DNA of 64,000 nt from JBCBGF01 sp039820585 (GCA_039820585.1 JBCBPV010000001.1:1-64000), one strand, 5' to 3'. Positions 32,517 through 41,640 are shown, numbered from the stretch's first letter. Numbers and translations: made by a program. Notes: generated by a model not told the origin, from the letters alone.

Positions 32517-34253
32517 TTATTCCGCCTTCTCAAGGTTATGGATGATCTGATGCGCGCTGCCCCACCAGAATGCGGGGTGGTTGTAGTTGTTTTCGGCCGT
32601 GGGCCAGCCTTCCCAATAGGTCGTGTTCATCGGGATCAACTTGGCCGCCTGGACCAGCGGCACGAACGGTTTTTCGGCATCGAGGTGCTGGTAGGCATCA
32701 ACAACCATGTCGGTGATTGCGGGATCACCCACGGCCATTGTGCCCATCTGGTTCACAACGTCCGAGTAGGCCGACGCTGCTTCACCATCCCAGCGCGAGG
32801 TGTTGTTGAACCCGGGCGAACGCTCGCCCACCGGCACCACGCTGTCGACCGTGTAGCGGCCCATCGACGCCCACGGCTCATTCACCGATCCGCAGGACAG
32901 CCACGAGTATGTCATCTCGTAGTTCCCGAGCGGCAGCACCTCACCCCAGAAGACCGAGTTTTCCACCGGGATCGACCGTGCGCGGATGCCCGCGCGGTTC
33001 AGCTGTTCCACCACAACGTCGATCGTGCGGGTGTATTCCGCGCTGGCCGAGTTGACGTGGATGTTGGCCTCAAGCTCAACCCCATCTTTTTCAAAGATGC
33101 CATCGCCGTTCTTGGCCCAGCCTTCCGCTTCGATCATCGCGGTGGCCGCTTCGACATCGCCCGTGGGCGAGATGCCGTAACCGGCCGCCTCGATGGCCGA
33201 GATAAAGGGCTCCATCCCGCCATACTGAACGAACATTGAGCGTGAGGCCGAAGTCGTACCTTCATAGGCCACGTTCACGATCTGGGTGCGGTCGATCAGC
33301 GTGCTGATCGCCTTGCGCATATTGGCGCTGTCCCAAGGCGCGGTGGTGGTGTTGAACTCCATCTGGCGCGAACAGGGATCGGGCCAGGCATAGGGCAAGT
33401 CCGCTTCCCAGGCGATGATCTCGGGGTTTTGGAAGCGCATGGCCTCAAACGTGCCAAGGCTGACCGAATGCGCCACGTCCATCTGGTTCGAGGCCATCAG
33501 CTGTGCGCGGTTTTCCTCACCGCCCGATTCCAGGAAGATAACGCGCTGGGGTTCCGGCAGGTCCATGAAGCCTGACTTGGCGCCCCACCAATCGTCGTTG
33601 CGGTCCCAGATCGCGCGGTTCGTGGCGATGGATTGCAGCGTGTAGGGCCCGGTTCCGATTGGCGGGTTGAACGCGAAGGTTGCGGGCGTCTGCCCGGCCC
33701 AGACGTGTTCGGGCATCACGATAAACGAGCTGAAGATCTTGTTCGAAAACACGTCCAACACGAAACGCGGGTTGGCCGAGTTCAGCGTCAGCTTGACCTC
33801 AAGATCGCCCATCTTCTCGACGCTGGCGACTTGCGCGCGGATCTGCGCGGCTTCGCGTTCCGACAGATCCTCGTTGTCGAGCACCATTTGAATGGTGAAC
33901 ACCACATCGTCGGCGTTGAATGCCTCACCATCCGACCATTCCACGCCGTCGCGCAAGGTAATGGTCCATTCGGTCTTGTCGTCCGACGACGTGAACCCGG
34001 TTGCAAGCCAGGGGTCAATTTCGCCTGTCTCGTAGTTGAGGATAAACAGCGGCTCCCACATCACCTGGTGTGCGCCGTGCTGGCGCTTCACACCCGGCGT
34101 GAACCAGTTGAAGTTTCCCGGGTCGCGGATGGTGCGGTCGATGTCGAAGATCACCGTGTCTTCGCGCGCGACATCTTGCGCCCAGGCCGTTCCCGAAGCA
34201 GCGGCCAGCGCAATCGCCGAGGCGAGACCCAGGCCTTTTGCGAGTTTGATCAT
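32517..34253 (-). CDS. Family-5 solute-binding protein, likely oligosaccharide-specific
   Basis: This 578-residue periplasmic protein has a signal peptide ending TAWA before QDVAREDTVIFDIDRT. The fold motif WTITLRDGVEWSDGEAFNADDVVFTIQM is that of family 5. The Trp-rich end (YWEGWPTAENNYNHPAFWWGS) and many aromatic residues fit the sugar-binding branch rather than dipeptide binding. It is first in the ABC operon and is followed by the two permeases, the double ATPase and alpha-mannosidase. The ligand is inferred, not shown. Confidence 0.9.
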   Translation of the reverse strand: MIKLAKGLGLASAIALAAASGTAWAQDVAREDTVIFDIDRTIRDPGNFNWFTPGVKRQHGAHQVMWEPLFILNYETGEIDPWLATGFTSSDDKTEWTITLRDGVEWSDGEAFNADDVVFTIQMVLDNEDLSEREAAQIRAQVASVEKMGDLEVKLTLNSANPRFVLDVFSNKIFSSFIVMPEHVWAGQTPATFAFNPPIGTGPYTLQSIATNRAIWDRNDDWWGAKSGFMDLPEPQRVIFLESGGEENRAQLMASNQMDVAHSVSLGTFEAMRFQNPEIIAWEADLPYAWPDPCSRQMEFNTTTAPWDSANMRKAISTLIDRTQIVNVAYEGTTSASRSMFVQYGGMEPFISAIEAAGYGISPTGDVEAATAMIEAEGWAKNGDGIFEKDGVELEANIHVNSASAEYTRTIDVVVEQLNRAGIRARSIPVENSVFWGEVLPLGNYEMTYSWLSCGSVNEPWASMGRYTVDSVVPVGERSPGFNNTSRWDGEAASAYSDVVNQMGTMAVGDPAITDMVVDAYQHLDAEKPFVPLVQAAKLIPMNTTYWEGWPTAENNYNHPAFWWGSAHQIIHNLEKAE

Positions 34254-34311
34254 GTCTTCCTCCCAGTTTTACGGCCGGTTTCGGTCGGCCTTTCATGAAG
34301 ACAAAGGCAGG

Positions 34312-34992
34312 TTAGCGAAGGTAGTCCATCACGAGAACCCTTGTCTTATCAGTCAGTTGTTCTAGCCCTGTTTCAGCATGGGGGCCAAAGGCGAAATCCA
34401 CCTGGTCGTCCTTGAAGTGGCTTAGAAATGCGTCGATCCACATCGTGTTGCGGGGTACGTAGGTGAGCGTGCGAAAGTGCATCGGAATCACCAGCTTGGG
34501 CCGGGTGCGGTGGATCATCTCCATCAGGTCAGGCAGTTCGATTGTGAGATAGCCGCCCGCCAGCGCGAACAAGACATCCACGCCTTCGTAGAACGCGATC
34601 TGATCGTCGGTCAGCGGATTGCCCACATCGCCCATATGGGCGATTTGCATGCCATCCATCTCAAACCGGTACATGCCGTTTTGACCGGGCACCGCGTGCT
34701 CGGGGTGATGATCCCATTCGGCAGCCTCGATCGCGGTGATGGTGCGGCCCGCATGGGTGGCGGTGCCGCCCGATTGCGCCACGGTCAGCGCATTGCAGAC
34801 CTCTGGCGTACCGGGGATCAGGTCGGCCCGGCAATGGGCGCTGTCGTCATCTGATGAGATAATGACAAGATCCGCAGTCTCGGCAATAGGCGCGTATCCC
34901 ACGCCCTCGGGCGTGTAGGGATCGGTGATCACGCCGAAGCCCGAGCTATCGGTCAGCTTGAACGCCGCATGGCCAAACCACGTGATCTTCAT
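34312..34992 (-). CDS. Metallo-beta-lactamase-fold protein with degenerate metal motif
   Basis: The 226 residues fit the UlaG-like branch of the metallo-beta-lactamase fold: MKITWFGHAAFKLT at the start, AHMGDVG (about 119-125), and PMHF near 175. Where THxHxDH should be, the sequence reads SSDDDSAH (46-53), keeping at most the last His. Two-metal catalysis as in UlaG is therefore doubtful; a different metal site or a non-enzymatic role is possible. It lies 58 nt upstream of the binding protein on the same strand and may be cotranscribed with it. Confidence 0.8.
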   Translation of the reverse strand: MKITWFGHAAFKLTDSSGFGVITDPYTPEGVGYAPIAETADLVIISSDDDSAHCRADLIPGTPEVCNALTVAQSGGTATHAGRTITAIEAAEWDHHPEHAVPGQNGMYRFEMDGMQIAHMGDVGNPLTDDQIAFYEGVDVLFALAGGYLTIELPDLMEMIHRTRPKLVIPMHFRTLTYVPRNTMWIDAFLSHFKDDQVDFAFGPHAETGLEQLTDKTRVLVMDYLR

Positions 34993-35042
34993 GTTCCTCC
35001 CTTACCCGCTGTTACGGGCCGTGCGGCACTTCTGCCCCGCTT

Positions 35043-35056
35043 TGCATAGGTATGCA
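35043..35056. promoter_or_regulatory. Dyad TGCATA-GG-TATGCA
   Basis: This 6-bp inverted repeat with a 2-nt centre lies 51-64 nt upstream of the metallo-beta-lactamase-fold gene, in the 134-bp gap after the PhyH gene. It could be an operator for the transporter operon, for example for the divergent AraC regulator. No other notable signal was seen in this gap. Confidence 0.4.
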
Positions 35057-35126
35057 TTTACGCCGTTCTAGCGCCGTGCCGATCCGAAATCAATGAAAAT
35101 GCGCAAGGGGGACAGCCGCGGATGGA

Positions 35127-35957
35127 TCAATTGCCGCCCAGGTTGCGGGGGCTGTTATCCGCGCTCACATCCTCGCCCGTGGGCCGGGCATGGTGGTGCC
35201 AGTACCCGCTGGGGTCGCTGCCCCGACAAATGATCGCCTCGATACCCTTGGCCCACGCATCGTCGGTCATGCGCACCTCGGGCGGGCAGTAGCGGATCGT
35301 CAGACCGCAGCGCCGTCGATCGCTGAGGTTGGCGTTTGATCCATGGGCCAGCATATCAGCGTGCAGCGACATCTGGCCTGCCTTCAGCGCATTCACGACC
35401 GGTTCCCCCATCGCCTGCCATCCCACAATCTCGCGGTCGAGCACATTGGTCGCGCTATCGGGCTTGCGCCACTTGAGCGCGCCTTTGTCATGGGTGCGCG
35501 GAATGAACTGCATCGCCGCATTGCCCGCGTCGGTGTCGTCGATGGCCAGCCAGACCGTGACTGTACGCGCCGGCGACAGCGCCCAAAAGGCCGCGTCCTG
35601 GTGCCAGGGCACCGCCTTTGGATCGCCCGGCATCTTGCAAAAGAAGTGCGACGCCCAGCACACTACGTTCGGCCCGATAATATCCTCGACATGATCGAGG
35701 ATCCGGGGGTGCGTACAAAGATCAAAAATCCCGGCGGCCCGCGCCTGGTAGCAATTCAGCGCGTAACCATCGCCCGCGCGCGCGGCAAGCAACTGGTCGA
35801 AATAGGCGCGCGCAGCTTGCGTCTCGGCTTTGGTGAACGCGTTCAAATCAGTGATGAAACCTTCGCGATTGTAGTGGTCGATCTGCGCAGGCGTCAGCGT
35901 GCGGTTGGCAGAGCGCGCCACTGGCGCGAAGTCGAGGTCTGTTTGGGTATCGAGCAT
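35127..35957 (-). CDS. Phytanoyl-CoA dioxygenase (PhyH) family protein
   Basis: This is a 276-residue 2-oxoglutarate/Fe(II) dioxygenase. The iron site is the HxD in VPWHQDAAFW (about 118-120) and a distal His in ADMLAHGSNANLSDRRR, followed by an Arg suited to 2-oxoglutarate binding. Bacterial PhyH proteins hydroxylate varied small molecules and the substrate here is unknown. It is divergent from the AraC regulator (87 bp between starts) and precedes the glycan-uptake operon. The ribosome site is AAGGGAG. Confidence 0.87.
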   Translation of the reverse strand: MLDTQTDLDFAPVARSANRTLTPAQIDHYNREGFITDLNAFTKAETQAARAYFDQLLAARAGDGYALNCYQARAAGIFDLCTHPRILDHVEDIIGPNVVCWASHFFCKMPGDPKAVPWHQDAAFWALSPARTVTVWLAIDDTDAGNAAMQFIPRTHDKGALKWRKPDSATNVLDREIVGWQAMGEPVVNALKAGQMSLHADMLAHGSNANLSDRRRCGLTIRYCPPEVRMTDDAWAKGIEAIICRGSDPSGYWHHHARPTGEDVSADNSPRNLGGN

Positions 35958-36044
35958 CTTAAATCTCCCTTACCCATAGCCTTCATCATCTGAATTGTTT
36001 TTTCCTGTCCTAGTTCGGCAAAAAAGTGTGTTAGTTTGATATGT

Positions 36045-36890
36045 ATGCAGATCCCTCAGTTCCACCATGCGACCTATCTCGCCCAGAATGAGTGGTTTCA
36101 CTTCGCGCGCACGATCCTGCCAACCCAGCGCCCGCATACGCAGCATGGGCAGGACTATCACGAGGTATTCTGGATTCAGCACGGACAGGCCCGGCACCTG
36201 ATCAACGATCAGGCTGTGACCCTTGAAGAGGGCGATGTCGTGTTCGTCCGCCCGTGCGACCGCCACGCGCTGCAAGGGATGGGGACGGAGACGTGGCTGG
36301 TGAACATCCTGTTCCACCCCGACATCATCACCGCGTTCGCAGACCGCCACCCCGACGTCGCATGCCGCTTTCTGACCCACCTGGGGCCCTTGCCAACCCA
36401 GCTGCACCGCGACATGCGCCAGTTGGCCGATCTATCGCGGGCTGCGCTGCGCCTGGAAACCGGACCACGCAGCGCCTTGCGGATCGAGGCGTTTTTGCTG
36501 TGGTTGATGGCGGAACTTGACGAGGCCACGGCAGACATCCCGGCAAGCGCCCCCGACTGGCTGGCCCGGGCCTGCACTGCTGCAGAAAAGCGCGAGGTGT
36601 TTGCGCAGGGCGCGGCGGGTCTTGTGGCGGCGGCGGGGCGGCAGCATGCGCATGTATCCCGTGTGTGCCGCGCGGTCTTGGGCCAAACGCCGACGGAATA
36701 CATCAACGCCATCCGAATGGACTATGCCGCCCGCCAGCTATCAGGGTCGACCGACAGCCTGACCGAGATTGCGCTGGACTGCGGGATCGAAAACCTCAGC
36801 CACTTTCATCGCCTGTTCAAGGCCCGCCACGGGATGCCCCCAAAGGCGTGGCGGCGGCGCTATCAGCGTAGCGTGATCCAGCCGATTTGA
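36045..36890 (+). CDS. AraC-family transcriptional regulator
   Basis: The 281-residue regulator has an N-terminal cupin-like sensor (HGQDYHEVFWIQHGQARHLIND...EEGDVVFVRPCDRH) and a C-terminal pair of helix-turn-helix motifs (HVSRVCRAVLGQTPTEYINAIRMDYAARQL...IALDCGIENLSHFHRLFKARHGMPP). The ATG at 36045 is preferred to a TTG three codons earlier. This arrangement is typical of regulators of sugar use. It is divergent from the PhyH gene and likely controls the glycan operon. A dyad overlaps its stop codon. Confidence 0.92.
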   Translation: MQIPQFHHATYLAQNEWFHFARTILPTQRPHTQHGQDYHEVFWIQHGQARHLINDQAVTLEEGDVVFVRPCDRHALQGMGTETWLVNILFHPDIITAFADRHPDVACRFLTHLGPLPTQLHRDMRQLADLSRAALRLETGPRSALRIEAFLLWLMAELDEATADIPASAPDWLARACTAAEKREVFAQGAAGLVAAAGRQHAHVSRVCRAVLGQTPTEYINAIRMDYAARQLSGSTDSLTEIALDCGIENLSHFHRLFKARHGMPPKAWRRRYQRSVIQPI

Positions 36891-36903
36891 CCAAATGGTC
36901 AAA
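36886..36903. promoter_or_regulatory. Dyad TTTGACCA-AA-TGGTCAAA upstream of deoC
   Basis: Perfect 8-bp arms with a 2-nt centre overlap the araC stop and lie 56-73 nt upstream of deoC. The TGACCA/TGGTCA halves are typical of GntR-type or similar repressor operators. The most likely target is the deoC-ALDH16 unit; deoxyribose control by a DeoR-type protein is a guess. Confidence 0.5.
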
Positions 36904-36958
36904 CTTGCCTAAAGCCCCCGCCCATGCGACGCTAGATCGAACCAGAAGGCTGCCCGAC

Positions 36959-37972
36959 ATGACCGTTTCGACCCACGCCCAGCCCGCGGTGGCGACGCCT
37001 GAGACGCCCGCCCAGCTGCCGCAGGTGACCGAGCCGCGCAATCCCGGGATGGACCTTGATCTGGACTGGGTGCGGCGGCTGCAGGCCAACACCTCGGCCA
37101 TCGAACGCCGCGCCGCCACGATCGGCACCAGGCGGTCGGTGAAGAAGGACTATCAGGCCGCGTGGCTGTGCCGGGCCATCACGATGATCGACCTGACCAC
37201 GCTGGCCGGTGACGACACCGAAGGCCGGGTGCGACGGCTGTGCGCGAAGGCTGCCAACCCCGTGCGCGCCGATATTCTGAGTGCCCTTGGGATGGAGGGG
37301 CTAACCACTGGCGCGGTTTGCGTTTATCACGACATGGTAGAGACGGCGGTCGATGCGCTTGCGGGCACCGGCATCCCGGTCGCCGCCGTATCCACCGGGT
37401 TTCCCGCAGGTCTTTCCCCGTTCGAACTGCGCGTGGCCGAGATAGGTCAAAGCGTTGCTGCCGGTGCTGATGAGATCGATATCGTGATCTCACGCCGCCA
37501 CGTCCTGACCGGGAACTGGCAGGCGTTGTATGATGAGATGCGCGCCTTCCGCGCGGCCTGTGGCGAGGCGCATGTGAAGGCGATCCTGGCCACGGGCGAA
37601 CTGGGCACCCTGCGCAACGTCGCGCGCGCAAGTGTGGTGTGCATGATGGCAGGCGCGGATTTCATCAAGACCTCGACGGGCAAAGAGCCGGTGAACGCCA
37701 CGCTTCCGGTAACATTGGTGATGCTGCGCGCAATCCGGGAGTATCACGAGGCGACGGGATATCGCGTGGGCTACAAACCGGCGGGTGGAATATCCAAGGC
37801 GAAGGATGCGTTGGTGTACCTGGCATTGTTGAAGGACGAGTTAGGGGATCGCTGGCTGAAGCCCGATCTGTTTCGGTTCGGGGCCTCATCGCTTCTGGGC
37901 GATATCGAGCGGCAGTTGGAACATCACGTCACCGGCCACTATTCGGCCAGCTACCGTCACGCGATGGGGTGA
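36959..37972 (+). CDS. deoC: Deoxyribose-phosphate aldolase, long eukaryote-like type
   Basis: DeoC splits 2-deoxyribose 5-phosphate into acetaldehyde and glyceraldehyde 3-phosphate. The 337 residues are longer than bacterial DeoC (about 220-260) and closer to animal DERA, with an N-terminal extension of about 70 residues. The Schiff-base Lys is in DFIKTSTGK (Lys237), and a second key Lys is in VGYKPAGGI. The ATG follows GAAGG. The ALDH16-type dehydrogenase starts 48 nt later and would oxidise the acetaldehyde. The gap between them carries the recurring intergenic motif. Confidence 0.94.
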   Translation: MTVSTHAQPAVATPETPAQLPQVTEPRNPGMDLDLDWVRRLQANTSAIERRAATIGTRRSVKKDYQAAWLCRAITMIDLTTLAGDDTEGRVRRLCAKAANPVRADILSALGMEGLTTGAVCVYHDMVETAVDALAGTGIPVAAVSTGFPAGLSPFELRVAEIGQSVAAGADEIDIVISRRHVLTGNWQALYDEMRAFRAACGEAHVKAILATGELGTLRNVARASVVCMMAGADFIKTSTGKEPVNATLPVTLVMLRAIREYHEATGYRVGYKPAGGISKAKDALVYLALLKDELGDRWLKPDLFRFGASSLLGDIERQLEHHVTGHYSASYRHAMG

Positions 37973-37977
37973 GGTCA

Positions 37978-38010
37978 GGAGTTTGAGTATGTTTGCCAAA
38001 ATGAAGACAG
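37978..38010 (+). repeat. Intergenic motif (GAGTATGTTTGCCAAAATGA) before ALDH16
   Basis: Plus-strand member of the recurring TATTT...CCAA(A)...GAAGA family. It lies between the deoC stop and the dehydrogenase start; the GAAGACAGGGG end may serve as the ribosome site. Confidence 0.55.
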
Positions 38011-38020
38011 GGGCAGCGAA

Positions 38021-40366
38021 ATGAACGTCCGCGACCATTTCGAGAGCATGGACTACGGCCCGGCGCCTGAGAGTGCCGCCGAGGCGCTGGCCTGGCTGGA
38101 CGGGCATGGGCAGCGCTTTGGCCAGTTCATCGGCGGGGCGTGGACGAAGCCCGCGCGAATGTTTGAGAGCCGCAACCCGGCCACGGGGGAGGTATTGGCC
38201 AAGGTCAGCCAGGCCTCGGCCAAGGATGTCGATGCTGCAGTGGCAGCAGCGCGCAAGGCGCAAAAAGGGTGGGCGGCCCGGTCGGGCCATGACCGGGCGC
38301 GAGTGCTTTATGCGTTGGCGCGGTTGGTGCAGAAGCAATCGCGGCTGTTTGCGGTTTTGGAAAGCCTTGATAACGGTAAGCCCATTCGCGAAGCGCGGGA
38401 CATCGATATCCCGCTGGTGGTGCGGCACTTCTACTACCACGCCGGTATGGCGCAGTTGCAGGGCGCCGAGCTAAGCGACCGCGCGCCGCTGGGGGTTTGT
38501 GGCCAGATCATTCCGTGGAACTTCCCGCTGTTGATGCTGGCCTGGAAGATCGCGCCGGCGATTGCGATGGGCAATACGGTGGTACTGAAGCCCGCGGAAT
38601 ACACCTCGCTCACTGCGCTGCTGTTTGCCGATCTTTGTCGTGAGGCGGGGGTGCCCAAGGGCGTGATCAACATCGTCACGGGCGACGGACGCGTGGGCGA
38701 GACCATCGTGACCCATGACGACATCGACAAGATCGCCTTCACCGGCTCGACCGGCGTGGGCCGTCACATCCGCCGCGCGACGGCGGGAACGGGCAAGGCG
38801 CTGACGCTGGAGCTGGGCGGCAAGTCCCCGTATATCGTCTTCGACGACGCCGACATCGACAGCGCTATCGAGGGCCTCGTGGATGCGATCTGGTTCAACC
38901 AGGGGCAAGTGTGCTGCGCAGGCTCACGCCTGTTGGTGCAGGAAGGAATTGCCCAAGCGTTCTATGCCAAACTGCGCGCGCGGATGGACAAGCTGCGGCT
39001 GGGCGATCCGCTGGACAAATCCATTGATGTCGGCGCGGTGGTGGACCCGGTGCAACTGAAGACGATCACCGATCTGGTCGGCGGCAGTGGCGGCGATGTG
39101 TATCACGCACAGATCCCGCTGCCTGAGACGGGGTGCTACTATCCGCCGACGCTGATCACCGGGCTGAGCACCGCGGACACGCTGATGCAGGAAGAGATCT
39201 TTGGCCCGGTGCTGGTGGGTACGACATTTCGCACGCCCGAAGAAGCCGTGCAGTTGGCCAATAACACGCGCTACGGCCTGGCCGCGACGGTGTGGAGCGA
39301 GAATGTGAACCTCGCCCTCGACATCGCGCCGAAGCTGGCGGCAGGTGTTGTCTGGGTGAACGCGACCAACCTGTTCGATGCGGCGGCGGGATTCGGCGGT
39401 GTACGCGAAAGCGGGTTCGGGCGCGAGGGCGGTTGGGAAGGGCTGATGGCCTATACCAAGCCACGCGGCAAGGCGCGCGCTTTGGCGCAGGTCACCGCCT
39501 ACCCCGCGCCAAAGGATGCCGAGGCGCATCTGCTGGACCGGACGGCCAAGCTTTACATTGGCGGTAAGCAGGCGCGGCCTGATGGCGGATACTCCCGTGC
39601 CGTCTGGGGGCCGAAGGGCGCGCTGGTGGGCCATGCGTCACTCGCCAACCGCAAGGACCTGCGCAACGCGGTGGAGGCGGCGCAGGCCGCCAAGGGATGG
39701 AGCAAGACCCACGGGCATCTGCGCGCCCAGATCCTCTATTACATCGCGGAAAACCTGTCGGCCCGTCATACCGAGTTCGCCGACCGCCTGCATGCGATGA
39801 CCGGCGCAACAAAAGCAAAGGCCGAGGTGGAAGTCGCTACGTCGGTCGACCGGCTTTTCACCTACGCCGCCTGGGCCGACAAGTACGACGGCGCGGCCAA
39901 GGGCGTGCCTTTGCGTGGGATTGCACTGGCCATGCACGAACCGGTGGGCACCATCGGCATCCTTTGCCCGGATGAGGCCCCGCTTTTAGGGTTTATCTCA
40001 ACCATCGCCCCCGCCATCGCGATGGGCAACCGGGTGGTGGCTGTCGCGTCGGAGCCTTTCCCGCTGGCTGCCACGGATGTCTACCAGGTGCTGGACACTT
40101 CCGATGTGCCGGGCGGCGTCGTGAACATCCTCACCGGGTCGCATGCGGAACTGGCCCCACACATGGCCGGCCATCTCGACCTCGACGCGGTGTGGAGCTT
40201 TTCGTCATCCGATCTGGCTGGCGTTATCGAAACGGAAGCAGCCGGCAATCTCAAGCGGACCTGGGTAAACCACGGCAAGGCGCGCGACTGGGCCCAGGAC
40301 GATGCACGCGCCTTCCTGGCCGCGGCGACCGAGATCAAAACGACATGGGTGCCCTATGGCGAGTGA
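38021..40366 (+). CDS. ALDH16-type two-domain aldehyde dehydrogenase
   Basis: The 781 residues hold a complete aldehyde dehydrogenase domain (1-490) followed by a partial second one (about 510-781). In the first, Glu264 (LELGGKSP) and catalytic Cys298 (GQVCCAG) are present, with IPWNFPLLM and GSTGVG for NAD binding. The second repeats the cofactor-binding part (LCPDEAPLLGFI in place of IPWNFPL; SFSSSD for GSTGVG) and ends without a catalytic Cys. This is the ALDH16 layout; a bacterial ALDH16 from Loktanella, a relative, has been shown to be active. Context with deoC points to acetaldehyde. The last 13 nt overlap the convergent pepT. Confidence 0.93.
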   Translation: MNVRDHFESMDYGPAPESAAEALAWLDGHGQRFGQFIGGAWTKPARMFESRNPATGEVLAKVSQASAKDVDAAVAAARKAQKGWAARSGHDRARVLYALARLVQKQSRLFAVLESLDNGKPIREARDIDIPLVVRHFYYHAGMAQLQGAELSDRAPLGVCGQIIPWNFPLLMLAWKIAPAIAMGNTVVLKPAEYTSLTALLFADLCREAGVPKGVINIVTGDGRVGETIVTHDDIDKIAFTGSTGVGRHIRRATAGTGKALTLELGGKSPYIVFDDADIDSAIEGLVDAIWFNQGQVCCAGSRLLVQEGIAQAFYAKLRARMDKLRLGDPLDKSIDVGAVVDPVQLKTITDLVGGSGGDVYHAQIPLPETGCYYPPTLITGLSTADTLMQEEIFGPVLVGTTFRTPEEAVQLANNTRYGLAATVWSENVNLALDIAPKLAAGVVWVNATNLFDAAAGFGGVRESGFGREGGWEGLMAYTKPRGKARALAQVTAYPAPKDAEAHLLDRTAKLYIGGKQARPDGGYSRAVWGPKGALVGHASLANRKDLRNAVEAAQAAKGWSKTHGHLRAQILYYIAENLSARHTEFADRLHAMTGATKAKAEVEVATSVDRLFTYAAWADKYDGAAKGVPLRGIALAMHEPVGTIGILCPDEAPLLGFISTIAPAIAMGNRVVAVASEPFPLAATDVYQVLDTSDVPGGVVNILTGSHAELAPHMAGHLDLDAVWSFSSSDLAGVIETEAAGNLKRTWVNHGKARDWAQDDARAFLAAATEIKTTWVPYGE

Positions 40367-41607
40367 TCCTTCGCCGCTTGCGTCACGATGGTCTCGCAGA
40401 CCTTCATCGACACTGCCATGTCCTGCACGCTGATCCACTCAAGCGGCCCGTGCAGTTCTTGCTGGCCTGTGAAGATATTGGGGCATGGCACGCCCAGCTC
40501 GGTGAAGCGTGAGCCATCGGTCCCGCCCCGGATCGGGTCCATGACGGGCTCAATCCCAAGGCTCTGATAGGCCGCCACCGCCAAATCCATCGCGCGGGGA
40601 TCATCCTCCAGCCAGTAGCGCATGTTACGGTATTGCGGTCGCGTCTCCACCGTGATCTTGGCGCGCGGTTCGGTCGCCTGGACGGTTTCGCAGACCTGTT
40701 TCAGCAGATCCGCCTTGGCCGCCAGCCCGTCCAACTCATAGTCCCGCAAGATGAACTTGATCTCCGCCTCCGCCGCCGTCCCGCCCAGCGCATAGACATG
40801 GATGAATCCCTCGCGCCCATCTGTTGTCTCAGGTGTCAGCGTCACCTGCGGCAGCGTGTCGATGATCTTCGCCGCCAGATGCAGCGCGTTGACAAGCATG
40901 TCTTTCGCGGTCCCGGTGTGGGTGGATACGCCCGCCACCGTCACAGTCGCCGCATCCGCCGAAAATGTCTCGACATTCAGCGCGCCCTGCCGCCCGCCAT
41001 CGAGTGTATAGGCAAACTCCGCCCCCAAATCGGCAGGCAGCTTCTCATGCACGCCACGGCCGATCTCTTCATCGGGGGTGAAGGCGATGCGGATCTTGCC
41101 ATGCGGGATGTCCGGATTGGCAATGAGGTGCCGCGCCATCGTCATGATGATCGCTACACCAGACTTGTCATCGGCCCCCAGCAGGGTTGTCCCGCTTGCG
41201 GTGATGATGTCATCGCCCGCCTTCTCGGCCAGATAGGGCGCGATCTCGGGTGACAGCCGCAAATCCGGCGCATCGGGAAAGGCGATCTCACCCCCATTGT
41301 ATCCCCTATGCACGATGGGCTTCACCCCTTCGGCATGGAACGCCGGTGCCGTATCCACATGGGCCGAAAACCCGATCACCGGCACATTGCCCTTGACCGT
41401 CGCAGGCACCGTGGCCAGCACCGCGCCATATTCGGTCAGCTCGACCTCAGCTGCGCCGATCCCCTTCAGCTCCTCCACCAAAAGGTTCAGCATATCGAAC
41501 TGGATCGCAGTCGACGGCGTGCTGGCCGAGGTCTCATCACTTTGGGAATCGATCCGGGCGTAGCGCACCAAACGCTCTTCCAGTTCCGCGTCAAATTCGG
41601 TTCGCAT
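40354..41607 (-). CDS. pepT: Peptidase T
   Basis: PepT is a zinc aminopeptidase that removes the N-terminal residue of tripeptides. The 417 residues show GFSAHVDTAPAF, GADDKSGVA, FTPDEEIGRGVHEKLP with the catalytic Glu pair, and PIRGGTDGSRF near the C-terminus, all as in the family. It ends inside the last codons of the ALDH16 gene on the other strand, a 13-nt convergent overlap. The ATG lies after the recurring intergenic motif. Confidence 0.95.
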   Translation of the reverse strand: MRTEFDAELEERLVRYARIDSQSDETSASTPSTAIQFDMLNLLVEELKGIGAAEVELTEYGAVLATVPATVKGNVPVIGFSAHVDTAPAFHAEGVKPIVHRGYNGGEIAFPDAPDLRLSPEIAPYLAEKAGDDIITASGTTLLGADDKSGVAIIMTMARHLIANPDIPHGKIRIAFTPDEEIGRGVHEKLPADLGAEFAYTLDGGRQGALNVETFSADAATVTVAGVSTHTGTAKDMLVNALHLAAKIIDTLPQVTLTPETTDGREGFIHVYALGGTAAEAEIKFILRDYELDGLAAKADLLKQVCETVQATEPRAKITVETRPQYRNMRYWLEDDPRAMDLAVAAYQSLGIEPVMDPIRGGTDGSRFTELGVPCPNIFTGQQELHGPLEWISVQDMAVSMKVCETIVTQAAKDHSP

Positions 41608-41615
41608 CTGATGCC

Positions 41616-41640
41616 CTCTTCATCTTGGCCAAAATACGCA
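41616..41640 (-). repeat. Intergenic motif (GCGTATTTTGGCCAAGATGA) before pepT
   Basis: Minus-strand copy of the recurring motif between the DUF1523 gene and pepT. It includes the dyad TTGGCCAA and is followed by GAAGAGGG about 9 nt before the ATG, usable as a ribosome site. Confidence 0.55.
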
